NCBI GenBank assembly: GCA_030141605.1 | Contig: JAQGDQ010000303.1 | Span: 218,858-282,857, forward strand | Length of the DNA: 64,000 bases | Origin: Tubiluchus corallicola | Taxonomy: Eukaryota > Priapulida > Priapulimorpha > Priapulimorphida > Tubiluchidae | Direction of reading: 5' to 3' | Part shown: one piece after another, positions 36,600 to 48,320 of the stretch | How the letters are laid out: each line of letters starts with the position of its first letter | How positions within the stretch are numbered: position 1 is the stretch's first letter | Notes under the pieces: model-generated | What the model was told of the DNA's origin: nothing | Seen by the model: only the letters and a program-made list of their open reading frames with translations | The model's database searches: none | Program-made: the position numbers and the translations under genes

Positions 36600-36700
36600 T
36601 CACAGTAGGGTCGCAAACGCGCGCGCGAAGCCCGGGAAGCCAATTGGCTGGATCCAAGCGTTTCCATGGCAACGACGATTCGATAAACAGCCAATGGTGA
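36600..36700 (-). promoter_or_regulatory. Candidate promoter: RFX X-box and two CCAAT boxes in a CpG-rich patch
   Basis: About 290-390 bases upstream of the METATQTPSPL start codon lies a short CpG-rich patch (ACGCGCGCGCG near 36618). It contains the palindrome AGCCAATTGGCT (36638-36649), which carries a CCAAT box on both strands, and a second CCAAT at 36691. Between them, GTTTCCATGGCAAC (36660-36673) is a near-ideal X-box palindrome for RFX-family factors, which often act with NF-Y. This is the only place in the window where several classical promoter motifs cluster, and it sits where a promoter for the minus-strand gene should be. It could also serve a divergent plus-strand transcript. No start site or TATA box can be fixed from sequence alone. 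Confidence 0.45.
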
Positions 36701-39574
36701 GAGTGTAACGTGCTGGACTGGCTAGCTTGAAGAATCATTATGTTGTCGGGTGTTGGATTAGGTGCTGCCCGAGGCCCCGTATCCCTAGATGTCAGCAGAT
36801 TACTCTGCATTGAGAGAAAATAGTATGGCAACAATTAGCAAATAGGAATGACAAATCAGTTAATTACATTAACTATGACACCAATGCAGTCTCCAGTGTA
36901 TGCCAAAAACGAAAATAGGTCGCTCAAAACTGTCAAACAAAAGTCCACCAAGGTAATACCTTGGTCCTTCAAGGTAACACCCTTAATAAATTATTTAATT
37001 CTGAAATAAGACCATATCGTTGAGTCGTGATAAAACCTCATTTGCTCAATATAGTATATTATTCACAAAGTAATTGAATTTCTGCTAACCAGATCTGGTT
37101 ATTTGAACTTGTTTTTTGTTCGTTCTTGTTCTTGTTCAAACAAGTTGATCTTGTTTTTCGGGTGATGTAAAAAAGAATTTTCGTCACTCACAAAATAACA
37201 GTTCGTTTTCCAGGATAGCTTCTCGTTTTCACTTCATAACACGCTATATCTCGTTTCATTAAAAATACATTTTCCTCTTTCTCTTGAGATCATTCGAAAC
37301 GGTTTAACTTCCTCATATCAGTAAGCCTTAGTAAAAGTATTACATTCTTGCCGAGTGAGTACTTCGTTCTTTCAAGGTAGCTTCTAGTTACCTCTTTTTG
37401 GAATGGCCTAGGTCCGTCACGATAGTATCAATCTTTCAACACATTACTGAGTTTTTCTCATTCACATTAGGCATAGTTCTCATTCACGCACTGAAGCAAT
37501 TAATTTCCACTGTTACTTGAACATCATATTCTGTTTTATCAAGAAGAATCGCGTTCTCCCACTGAAATGAGTTTGAGAAGACTTTCCGGGGATCCGTACT
37601 CAGTTAAAAAACTGAATAAATGCCATCACAACACACACACGTACGTAGAAAACTACAATTTTAATAGCAAACGCAGAAATTATCCTATATTGCCTTCCTA
37701 TAGTAGTAGCAGGAAGTTTCCAGGTAAAAATCAAACTAACAAAACAGCTTCTCGTGCGACTGGTATTGTTTTACAATAGCTTCTCAGCTTGCACTCAGAA
37801 CGAGCACTGAAACTATATTAAATTCTCAAAGAGAGTCATAAGACAAAAGAAAAATCAATTTCTCTAGGTCTTATCAGAGCCAGTGTTGAAATAGTGGTGC
37901 TATCAATCAGCAGTGTCAATCAAATCGATGCCGTAATATTGAACACCGTTTTACACTCTGTGAGACTAGCAACGAAAAAAGCTAAAAATTAACATGTCCT
38001 TTCAGTGCTCCAGCGATTGATGATGATCGTGAAAAGGTCAAAGGTTAAATGTACCAGACAATGCATTTGTGTGAACTTGAAAACGCCTCGCAGTCCATGC
38101 TATTGTAATAGTAATAATTTTAACAGCAAGCTAGAACCTTACCTAATTCATTTTTCTTGTTCCCAAGCAAGATCCTGCTAGTACACGCTGTACACACAGA
38201 CTAATGCATAATTAAGAAAAATCCACGTAAAACAACTGAAATTACTGAACTGATGCGGATAGACGGCTTTGCCTTGCCCATATGTAACGTGATGGTTGTA
38301 GTTAAGATGCGTTGCTGTGGTAAACTTAAACTTTGACCTAGAGCAACTGCGCGAGCGCACAACAAAACTGTGAAAAGGTTTATCAAGACCGTGAAATGCT
38401 CTGCCCCTGCCAGAAAACAATATGCCTCTCGCAAATCAGATCAAATGCAAGCATCACTCTGCAGACAATGTCATAAATTTTCGCAGGATTACAGTATTAA
38501 GAGGTTTCGTAAACGACATACATTCTTCTTCAACCATCAAGATTAATTTAAGTAGAAGGATGTTGATTTTGTTAGCAATGCCATCTTTCTATATATAATC
38601 TTGATCTAATGCGGCTACACACGTGAAATGGCCATCTTCTCCTAATGAAATGCCATGTGAAATGTCCTGCAGGCTGCCACAGGGGACGCCACAAGCAGAA
38701 GAGAACAACTGAAAGCAATTAGGAGTAAAGAATACGCTACCGTGCCTTGCTCCTGGCTCGTATTTTTCATTAGCGCACTCCCAAAAGAGAGGTTTGTAAT
38801 TAACTCGGCAAGTTAAACATCCAAGAAATAAGAACCATTTGTTCTCGAAACACAAACTTAATTGAAAGAATCATAAGTTTCTTCAATACAGGTTTCTGTA
38901 AACACTAAATACGCCAGAAGGTTCTGTGACGTGTTCTACATCAGTTCCACATATAACCGAGTGCTACACCTTTACTGACTTCGCTTGCGATGTTGTTGAT
39001 TCAATTACCAGGAAAGTAAAAAAAAATGTGCCATTCAAATATTCAGGCTCAGAAACATATATATTTACATCATGTCAATAAAAATGACATATAAACAACA
39101 AAACCACAAGTGGAATTATTCTTGGGAGCGCTAACGCTGCCATTTTGCTTTCACAATAGTTGCAAATGACAGGAAATGTTTCAAAGCACAAGAAAAAATA
39201 TGATGAGTGCACAAATCCTCTTGAATTTCACATCTCCCGATTCCCCCTATAGGAAATACAAGATCATGGTCATCACAGTGAGGCACAAACTGAGGAAGAC
39301 ATTCAAAACAACTCCAACAATAACTTGAAAAATATGCAGCAAAAATGACTATACTCTGATTGTCGTTGAATGTTGCAAACTGTACTAATGAGTGATCAAA
39401 GACAAGTACAGAATTAATTATAGCAGGTGTTACTGTTGCCCCTATAGTAAACAATTAAGAGGCGCTACGAGGACTACTTTAAACAATTGTACACAACAAA
39501 ACTCATCAGTCGATTACAGAGGTCTTATGAGGTCTTGGGCATTTAAAATCAATGTAGCTGTAAATATCTTAGAT
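36701..39574. other. Upstream flank of the TIA1-like gene, no exon seen
   Basis: Contains only the DR1-bearing element (37998-38378), a small palindrome ACCAAGGTAATACCTTGGT near 36949, and short open frames (for example 38589-38855 minus) without recognisable features. Confidence 0.5.
37998..38378. mobile_element. TIR element with DR1-like motifs, copy 2
   Basis: Homologue of 18224-18638 throughout, with many substitutions, so this is an old pair. Inner motifs: AGGTCAAAGGTTA at 38035-38047 intact; the right one (38327-38339) has one change. The left terminus is degraded (CCTTTCAGTGCTCC). Short minus-strand open frames over it are not conserved in copy 1. Confidence 0.7.
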
Positions 39575-39760
39575 GCCTTCAACAAATGTCTTGGCTCCCT
39601 TCAACAAATGTCTTGGCTGCCTTCAACAAATGTCTTGCCTCCCTTCAACAAATGTCTTGGCTGCCTTCAACAAGTGTCTTGGCTGCCTTCAACAAATGTC
39701 TTGGCTTCCTTCAACAAATGTCTTGGCTCCCTTCAACAAATGTCTTGGCTCCCTTCAACA
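39575..39760. repeat. 22-bp tandem array, about 8.5 copies
   Basis: Unit CTTCAACAAATGTCTTGGCT plus two bases. The 22-bp period shifts frame each unit, so a 66-base super-period gives open frames with repeated LPSTNVLA-like peptides. Non-coding minisatellite. Confidence 0.93.
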
Positions 39761-40161
39761 TCCCCACTTATGTAGCACATATAACTTCCACAAAAAGTTG
39801 GAAAACGTATCATTCAAACGCATATAATGGCAGCGATGACGATGCTGACAGGTGTAATTATAATGCTGTGATGATGATAACCCATTCAATGTTATTGCAT
39901 AGCTCAGCATAGCTGAATATTACGGGTTGGATACTTTTATAATCATTCTAGTCATCCTCAATACTACCAGCAGAAATAATGCTTAGATGCTGCAAAAGAG
40001 CCAAGAATTTGCCAAGCAACATGAATTCACGTGAACGTGGAACTTGAGCTCAATTAAAAAACATGTCTTCTAAACTAATTTAATAATTTATTTTCTTTCT
40101 TTGATTTATGAGCCAGAAAATTTACTACAAGCGTAAAGACGTAAGGACTTTTGAATGAGTT

Positions 40162-40336
40162 CAAGCAGCGCGCGTTTACGGAAAGACACGACGTCCTTAC
40201 GAAAAGTCACGAAGTCTCCCAGTTACGTCAACATGATAAACTCAACATTCTGTATGACTTGATCTTTCCTCTAAACGTTGATTTTGACAGAAAAAAATTC
40301 AAAAAACATACGCAATAGTCAGGGATTGATTGATTG

Positions 40337-40338
<2 letters not shown>
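40162..40338. repeat. Dispersed repeat next to a GATT microsatellite, copy 1
   Basis: Matches 44577-44792 closely (CAGCGCGCGTTTACGGAAAG, ACGACGTCCTTACGAAAA, ACGTTGATTTTGACAGAAAA). Copy 1 lacks about 45 internal bases present in copy 2. In both places the repeat runs straight into tetranucleotide repeats after GCAATAGTCAGGGATTGATT, as if the microsatellite were part of, or born from, the repeat tail. Confidence 0.75.

Positions 40339-40408
<70 letters not shown>
40323..40408. repeat. (GATT)n microsatellite
   Basis: About 20 GATT units with one TGTT interruption near the start, directly abutting the dispersed repeat at 40162-40338. Confidence 0.97.
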
Positions 40409-40410
<2 letters not shown>

Positions 40411-41317
40411 GGGATGACAGGAAACTCCATCAAGTATTGCTTATAAGGACTGCCTAGAATATTTTAACTAAACAATTAATATTCCACTGCCCCAGTCATC
40501 TCCAATTTACAATTACCAAACTTATATAATTCAACTTAGTCAAGACGAATTATACAGCAATAAGCACCAAAATTGTCTTTGTCGTTTACTCATTGTTCAA
40601 CGGACAGAAATCGTCTTATTTCCCAATGGTCACAGAGTTAGAGAAACTGAATTTAAATTTTTATAGCAGCTGTCAATGTCCATGATGGAACAATTTACCC
40701 ACAACGAGCAACGCAAAGCAGTCAAGAGACTTGTACGTTAAATGCTAGAACCGGAAAGAAAATTTACTAGCTCTGTGTTTCTGAAAATTTCGATAGTATA
40801 CGTATCCAATCCTACGAACAAACTCCTGAGACATTTTATTACATAATGACACCTGAACTGAAGGAGAATAAATATCAGCCTCTGATGAAGACGTCGAAAT
40901 AAGAAAGGCTTGGTGAAATTTCACCTTAAATTTTGATTTCTAATATTATCTGTGGTGATTTAATTACCATTAATCAGAATTTGGACACGGAATCCAACTT
41001 AGTGAATACGTATTACACTTACCCAGTAATAAAGAGTTAATTTAATTAAAATAGAGATCAAAATAATAAAACTTTTCTGGAGATCAAGAAAATCAACCTG
41101 AGTGACTTAGTTTGAAGAAAGCGAAGCATAAGCAGAATGACAACGTCTTATCATAATTCACTGATAAGCACTTCGGTTTTGAATATACGAATAGTACGCA
41201 TGCGTATAACTGACTTTTTAATTGTTTAAATACTAACTGTTGAATACGCAATACGAATCACGCATCACGTACACATGCAGCCATAACTTAAGACCAAAAT
41301 TTCTAGCGGTACACAAT

Positions 41318-41717
41318 CAGGCCCTATTTTAAGGGGGGGGGGGGGAGTGGGGATACTTCCCCGGGACCTCACCCTCCAGGGGGGCCTCACGCCGAGGTAA
41401 CTTTTTTTGCTTTATGCGAACATACTGCCTCTTGTCTCCCTCTCTCTCTCTTGTCGCACGAGTGCCGTTTGCCAGTATTGGGAAGTATTAAGGACTGGTC
41501 TTGAGAATAAAGCAGTTTTTCTTTCAATTGTTCTTTGCTTTAACAACTGTATAACTCCATATTTTCTCTTCGAAAATGCTTCTCCGCGGTTCTAGCAGTT
41601 CAAAAATTTTCTGGGCGCCAATCATGGTGGCGCCCACTCCCCGGCGGTTTGAAAGGGGGGCCTCCCCCCCCCCCCCCCCCACTTCCCCGGGCCTCGCTTA
41701 GGCTGAAATAGGCCCTG
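41318..41717. mobile_element. hAT-type MITE, CAGGGCCTATTTC family, 400-bp copy (inverted)
   Basis: Lies in reverse orientation to the copies at 17.1 and 51.0 kb. The perfect 8-bp duplication TACACAAT flanks it (41310-41317 and 41718-41725). One end has CAGGCCCTATTT, a single change from the family sequence; the other is intact. The GA tract is nearly lost (a short CT run around 41440). Runs of 10-14 G or C occur near both ends. Confidence 0.9.
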
Positions 41718-42778
41718 TACACAATAACCATGAAAGACTTCTTATTACATACAAGCTTTTACGTACTGTAGCTGAACTTGTGGCAGTCATAGTTTGTATT
41801 AGCTTTAGTGAAATCAGCTCCAATATTGCCAAAGTACAGGCTCAAATCTTGCAAGAATTGCAACTAGCAGAAAACGCTAAACAGAGATTAACTCATTCCA
41901 CCAGCAAAAAAGGTACGTCAACAGGAATGTGCAGCGTCTTCATACCATAATAATCTGCATGGTCTATTAAGATATGCAGATTAAGTGCCAAGTAAGCCAA
42001 CAAGAAAAGAAACCTCTGCATGCAGGGCACATTATAGCAGACATAAATTAACATAAATCTAAAGTAAAGGCAAGTTCACAGTGTTCTTAGCAGCAGAGAA
42101 ATACAAAAGAATTTCAAGTTAGAAATGGAGCTATGTGTCAACATAAAGTGCTGATGATGACGCTGAAACAGTAACGTTTTTTTTTGGATTATTTATTCAA
42201 ACTAGTTTACTACAACCGGCCCCAGTTGAGCAACAATTTGAAATTTACCCAAGAATTTAATATCACGAAAATGTTTTTTGTTGACTTCAATAAAATCTGA
42301 AATTACTGCTGGGAATAACAAGCCATGCATAAAAAGCTCTACATGCATGGGAATAAGTCATAAATTATACTTATCTCTGCGCTTTATCATGCTCAAGAAT
42401 TTACATTGACAAAAATCGTTCGCCCGTGGGATTATGTTGATGAATTTGTGAGCGAACGATGAGATGTGTAAAGCTCTAAGCCACTGTAATTTAATATCAT
42501 TTTCTTTTTGTTGCCTGAACGCGCATTGTTCCTTTGGGTATCGGCGCGCAAGTGCAAAAATTCTACAATACGACCATCGCTTTAGAATTTCAAGCATTAT
42601 TCATCCCACATTTTATGAAAATTTATAAACAACACAACAGCTAATGTGACCGAAAAATGAGGGGAAGTTAATCTAATTGAGATTCAAGCGGTTTTCTTAC
42701 AAAATTATGAAATCACGAGAGAGTTTGTCATCAGCAAGCCTTTCAGAGGAGAGTCGGGAGACCTTCAACACGCAGACG

Positions 42779-43243
42779 GAGGTCTACTGGATACGTAACA
42801 CAATAGCGGACAAGGTCTACTGGATACGTAACACAATAGCGGACAAGGTCTACTGGATACGTAACAATAGTGGACTACGTCTACTGGATACGTAACAATA
42901 GTGGACAACGTCTACTGGATACGTAACAATAGTGGACAAGGTCTACTGGATACGTAACAATAGTGGACAACGTCTACTGGATACGTAACATAATACTGGA
43001 CAAGGTCTACTGGATACGTAACATAATAGTGGACAAGGTCTACTGGATACGTAACAATAGTGGACAAGGTCTACTGGATACGTAACATAATAGTGGACAA
43101 GGTCTACTGGATACGTAACATAATAGTGGACAAGGTCTACTGGATACGTAACATAATACTGGACAAGGTCTACTGGATACGTAACATAATACTGGACAAG
43201 GTCTACTGGATACGTAACATAATAGTGGACAAGGTCTACTGCA
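42779..43243. repeat. 31-33-bp tandem array, about 14 copies
   Basis: Unit GGTCTACTGGATACGTAACA plus ATAGTGGACAA or ATAATAGTGGACAA. 31- and 33-base variants are intermixed and occur in runs. The 33-base runs give open frames reading VYWIRNIIVDK repeats on plus and Pro-Val-Asp-Leu-rich repeats on minus, which I do not regard as proteins. Confidence 0.95.
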
Positions 43244-44258
43244 ACGACGTGTCTGAGAAGCAAACACTTCGAATGTCCTTTAAACAATTACAAACACAGA
43301 AAATCAACAGAACGAAATTGCAGTGCACTAAATAAATTTCAAAATTTAAAACGATTAGCAGGACACCTTTTGTTTCCTGTAACATTTAAACAAGACCCGA
43401 GCCATATTATTTAACGTATATAATCGCTCGGCGCAAAAATTGGGTTTTGTTTGGTCAATCTGGTATGACTATATCAGACGAAAAAATGGACGACAGGTGA
43501 CAGGACTAATTTTCAGGATGGCGTTGTGGGTGGTACGGGCCAATTGGTGGGACAATCCCCTAAAAGCCAAGTGCAAAGTCCACATTATCATCTGACCGCT
43601 AACCAAACTGGCCGAAAGAGCCCCATTTTTGAGCTCCGGGCTCCAGGACTAACAGGAGTGATCATGCGAACATAAAAACCGTTCAAAGCGCTTTCAACAC
43701 ATACTGAACAGCACACTTAAACAGGGGAAAGCGTAACTGTAAATATTACATATTATATCGGCAAACTCCAGACGAATCCGACCAACAGCAACAGACCTAA
43801 TTTAGTATATTACCGCAGAGCAATAGAGGCCACGCTAATCATTGTCATCACAGACAAACTGTCAACATATGCCAGCATTCATCTTTCAATCGTCAAAGAC
43901 TCAACTGAATCCAATCTCATTCGATCTCAACCACAAGCGTCCCAACCTAGAAACGCGTACGTTCGATTGTATATGACACTAATGTCCTTTGAGCAGAGCT
44001 CAGTTATGAAATTACTCCTGGAAGACGACCTGGATATAAACAATTTGTAGACTAAATTACACCACCATTACGTAATGCGTCCAAAGGGGGGGGGGGGGTG
44101 AACATTTGCAGACTTGGAGTATGCAGCGGGGCAACGTATGCATGTATGTTTATAACTAATCCAATTACTGTTGTACTAAGCTGTGCCTGATCAAATTGTA
44201 TTTAATTCCGTTGCACTATCGCGCATCAACTAAGTTTCCGCGCACATCCTCCAACTGT
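43244..44258. other. Unique sequence without recognised feature
   Basis: Moderately GC-rich for the window, with a G-run at 44087-44098. No gene, RNA or repeat recognised. Confidence 0.5.
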
Positions 44259-44741
44259 GTTTAAAGGAAAAGTCAAGTCTTCTGGGAGGTTAGGCTTATT
44301 TCAATGTTTGCAAAAAATGTTAGAAGGATTTAGTAATAAGCCTGCAATAAGCACCTCGTGTAACTAGTAAAATCACTTTAAAGTCGCGATCACTTTGTGC
44401 TTGCGCGCTCACATTTTCAATGCGCATTCTTCTTCCAGTGACGTCATTCGCCCTGAAGAAAAAGTAGCGCACTGTCAATCTTCGGCAAAAGCAATAAGTT
44501 TCTAGAAAAAAAGTAGATAGGTAATCTTGTAGTTTTTGCACGAACATTAGGTAAGCAGCAAAAATTAGAATTAGTTTAAGCAGCGCGCGTTTACGGAAAG
44601 CCACGACGTCCTTACGAAAACTCACGAAGTCTCCCAGTTACGTCACGTGAACGGGCGTGAATGAACTTCGCAAATTTCTCTGTTATATTTTCAACATGAT
44701 AAACTCAACATCCTGTGTCACTTGCTCTTTCCTCTAAACGT
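44259..44741. mobile_element. Possible TTTAAAGGA-ended TIR element
   Basis: TTTAAAGGAAAAGTCAAG at the left and CACTTGCTCTTTCCTCTAAA at the right are imperfect inverted repeats about 480 bp apart. The right half of this segment is shared with 40162-40335. Its start resembles the TTAAAGGA ends at 45271 and 50673. Boundaries and class are inferred. Confidence 0.4.
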
Positions 44742-44800
44742 TGATTTTGACAGAAAAAAATTCAAAAAACATACGCAATAGTCAGGGATTGATTGATTGG
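44577..44800. repeat. Dispersed repeat next to a GACT microsatellite, copy 2
   Basis: Longer partner of 40162-40338. It is followed by GGTT, GGCT and GACT tetranucleotide tracts instead of the pure GATT tract of copy 1. Its left part overlaps the right half of the possible TIR element at 44259-44741. Confidence 0.75.
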
Positions 44801-45014
44801 TTGGTTGGTTGGTTGGTTGACCGACTGACTGACTGGCTGGCTGGCTGGCTGGCTGACTGACTGACTGACTGACTGACTGACTGACTGACTGACTGACTGA
44901 CTGAGACTGACTGACTGACTGACTGACTGACTGACTGACTGACTGACTGACTGACTGACTGACTGACTGACTGACTGACTGAGTGAGTGAGCGAGTGAGT
45001 GATTGATTGATTGT
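44791..45014. repeat. Compound tetranucleotide microsatellite (GGTT, GGCT, GACT, GAGT)
   Basis: A gradient of related tetranucleotides: GGTT, then GGCT, about 35 GACT units with one GAGACT interruption, then GAGT and GATT. Minus-strand frames read Ser-Gln-Ser-Val repeats; these are microsatellite translations. Confidence 0.96.
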
Positions 45015-45270
45015 GTATCTCTGCAACTAGTAATGATCCAAAAACGAGAAGGAAACGTGTCCAACACTTCCAAAGCTGTGAGAAATTGAAACGCCTCGAA
45101 AATATGCAAAAACGCAGGTCCCATAACTGTCCAGAATTCTTAGAGCTCCTAGGCGCTTACTCCAACGTCAGCGTAAAATTTTCTGCCAAGTTTCGTATAA
45201 ACTGCGACGCTCAAATTAAAGCAACGGCATTGGAGATCATGCTCGACCTATTCACCTTGCTGAATACACT

Positions 45271-45590
45271 TTAAAGGAAGACAGGATGATTTTTCATATG
45301 CTACCTCATTATCAAGTACCGTAAAAATATACGTTTTAACACCAATGATACTGCAAACGCATTTCTGATAATTCAATAATAGATTAAAATATTAATTAAC
45401 GGTTGACGAGCGCACTAAACATCACAAACGAACATAATTTTCGACAGCAAAAAACATTCCACGAGCGTGTTCCGCGTACAATATGATATTCAGTGTGTTG
45501 TACTAAAACTAGGCAAGTTTTAAGATAAAAAACTCAAATTTCAAATTAACCACTGTGCTCACGCATGAGCTCTCGAAAGTGAGCAGTATG
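45271..45590. mobile_element. TTAAAGGAAGACAGG dispersed repeat, copy 1
   Basis: Begins TTAAAGGAAGACAGGATGAT and is matched by the reverse complement of 50340-50673 along about 320 bases, including an AACATTCC(A/G)CGAGCGTG block and CAAGTTTTAAGAT. No protein frame is shared by the two copies. Confidence 0.65.
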
Positions 45591-46075
45591 TCACAAACGA
45601 ACACATCTAAAATGAGAGGTACAACACCTGTTTTTTGTGTAAAGCGTTTCCGATTGTTTTGACCTACAGTTTAATATTGGGTTTTGCTTTAAAAGCAAAT
45701 TATCCGTGTTTGAAATAAAGGATGCTAGAATTTTTCCTGCTTATCCTGTTCTGCAAGCGTGTAATTAAATAAATGACATGTTGCACTTGTTCGATAAATG
45801 AAATTTTCCAACAAAGCAGCAAGAGAAGAACCCAGAATTACGAATTCTCGCAAAGTGAAACAATTCCATGACGACACGGGGATCGACAATTCAACGATGC
45901 ATTTCCACAGATCGTCAAGTCCCACCTGACCGAAACATAATTGTCCTGCAGCTTTGTCATTCCAGCATTTTTCTCCAAGGAACAAGGAGGAGCAGAAACA
46001 AATTTGCGCTTAATGGCTTCCCAGCTCGGGGACCACGAGTAAATGACTTTTACCTAAAGTGCAGGAGTGACGAGA

Positions 46076-46544
46076 AATGTTTTTCAAGATATCTCAAAAC
46101 CAGAAACGAAACAAAATCAAGTTTTTCAAGATAATCTCAAAACCAGAAACGAAACAAAGTCGAGTTTTTCAAGATAATCTCAAAACCAGAAACGAAACAA
46201 AATCAACTTTTTCAAGATATCTCAAAACCAGAAACGAAACAAAATCAAGTTTTTCAAGATAATCTCAAAACCAGAAACGAAACAAAATCAAGTTTTTCAA
46301 GATACAAAATCAGAAACGAAACAAAGTCAAGTTTTTCGAGATACTCTCAAAACCAGAAACGAAACAAAATCAAGTTTTTCAAGATAGAAAATCAGAAACG
46401 AAACAAAATCAAGTTTTTCAAGATACAAAATCAGAAACGAAACAAAATCAAGTTTTTCAAGATAATCTCAAAACCAGAAACGAAACAAAGTCAAGTTTTT
46501 CAAGATCATCTCAAAACCAGAAACAAAACAAAATCAAGTTTTTC
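46076..46544. repeat. 38-50-bp tandem array, about 10 copies
   Basis: Units AACCAGAAACGAAACAAAAT then CAAGTTTTTCAAGATA, followed by either ATCTCAAA (long form) or CAAAAT (short form). Long and short forms alternate irregularly. Confidence 0.93.
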
Positions 46545-46984
46545 AAAACCAAGCAACGCGAGTATTTGGAATAAGGCGACCTGATTTCCAGCAAGGGCTC
46601 CAGCAAGCAGAGTGAGGAAATCCCAGTGACAAGCCTAGATAAGCTGAAAGCCAGCAGATGAATCCATTGTAATCACGTAATCATTCACTCCTTCATGAAT
46701 GCTGACTATGAAAAGTACACGCTTGTTTTTCTAACGCCACGTGAATAAAAATGACGTCAAGCATTGAGTGAATGAATGAATAAAACGGAAGGAAGTCGCT
46801 TGCCGTTTGGAAAGTGGTCTTGTATCCAGATCTTCGGAGATGAAGCCCATTTGCACGATTTTCACGAAAAGGATAAATAGCTAATAAGATGAAGTTGAAA
46901 ATCGCACAGGAAATGACGACAGAGTCACAAGGAACGGAAGTATGATTACACGGCAAAGATACTCATGAAAAAGTCCAAGTTAGC

Positions 46985-47228
46985 AAAAAATAATGAACAA
47001 ATCGAAAATGAATAACTCAAACCTTCTCATGACGGGCAACAAAGTGCTCTGCTATGTTTTCTTCATGTCATTATGTCATTGGCGTAGTTTGTTATATCGT
47101 TAATTGTTATTTGTGTTATTGTTGTGTGTCATGATTTATTATATTATTTGTATTAACTTGTGATGTGTATATGAACTTTGTGAAGTTTGAAATAAAAGAT
47201 TAAATCTAAATCTAAAATCTAAATCTTC
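46985..47228 (+). mobile_element. LINE or SINE 3'-end fragment with (AATCTA)n tail
   Basis: About 200 T-rich bases without coding capacity end in GAAATAAAAGATTAAATCTA followed by further AATCTA units. A polyadenylation-like AATAAA next to a short tandem tail is typical of LINE or SINE insertions. No reverse-transcriptase codons remain. Assignment rests on the tail only. Confidence 0.45.
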
Positions 47229-47677
47229 ACTGGGTCAGAGACGCATTACCTCAGATAATGACTTGGTCGATTTCAGAATACGCGCGGAATAATGGCGTAC
47301 GCTCCCGCTCTTTGCAATAAATTATGAATAGCCTGACATTCGAAAAACAACAGGAATCCAATCAAACTCAACATTCATTTCACGAAGCCCAAATCAGACG
47401 TTCCATTCAGATGCACGCTACATTTAAAAAGTTTGGACAGAAGCAAGTCCGCAATTATCTGAAAACTGAATAAAATATAACATGACCACTGTATGCAGAT
47501 CATTAGACAAATTAATGCTAATTTACTGCTCGCTTTTGACGGTAAACTGCAGCTGGCTTGTAAGCATGAAAGTTTTTTGCATTACACAACTTAACAAATG
47601 CTTAAATGCTTGGAATACAGCAAAGGCTGACAAAAAGACAGTAAACACTTACAATTCGTAAGACAGGTGAATTCTGA

Positions 47678-48320
47678 GAGACTGGCTACGCAAAAGTAAC
47701 TTACGCAAAGCCATTCAAACACTCCGCGTACGGGAGAGACTAGCTACGCAAAAGTAACTTACGCAAAGCCTTTCAATCAATCCGGGTACGGGAGTGACTA
47801 GCTACACAAAAGTAACTTACGCAAGGCCATTCAAACACTCCGCGTATGGGAGAGACTAGCTACGCAAAAGTAACTTACGCAAAGCCTTTCAATCAATCCG
47901 CGTATGGGAGTGACTAGGTACGCAAAAGTAACTTACGCAAAGCCATTCAATCAATCCGCGTATGGGAGTGACTAGCTACGCAAAAGTAACTTACGCAACG
48001 CCATTCAATCAATCCGCGTATGGGAGTGACTAGCTACGCAAAAGTAACTTACGCAAAGCCATTCAATCAATCCGCGTATGGGAGTGACTAGCTACGCAAA
48101 AGTAACTTACGCAAAGCCATTCAAACAATCCGTGTATGGGAGAGACTAGCTACGCAAAAGTAACTTACGCAAAGCCATTCAATCAATCCGCAAATGGGAG
48201 TGACTAGCTACGCAAAAGTAACTTACGCAAAGCCATTCAAACACTCCACGTATGGGAGAGACTAGCTACGCAAAAGTAACTTACGCAAAGCCTTTCAATC
48301 AATCCGCGTATGGGAGTGAT
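47678..48320. repeat. 58-bp tandem array, about 11 copies
   Basis: Units CTACGCAAAAGTAACTTACG then CAAAGCCATTCAATCAATCC and GCGTATGGGAGTGACTAG. Two unit types (CATTCAAACACTCC with GAGAG, and TTTCAATCAATCC with GAGTG) alternate in the left half, pointing to a 116-bp dimer. Confidence 0.95.

Noticed and set aside
38589-38855. 88-codon minus-strand open frame
   Set aside because: No motif, no splice context and no repeat support; length is within chance expectation.
42677-43335. VYWIRNIIVDK repeat protein candidate
   Set aside because: The frame depends on runs of 33-bp units; 31-bp units break it, and there is no conserved start region.
44718-45124. Minus-strand Ser-Gln-Ser-Val repeat frames
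   Set aside because: Direct translation of the GACT microsatellite.
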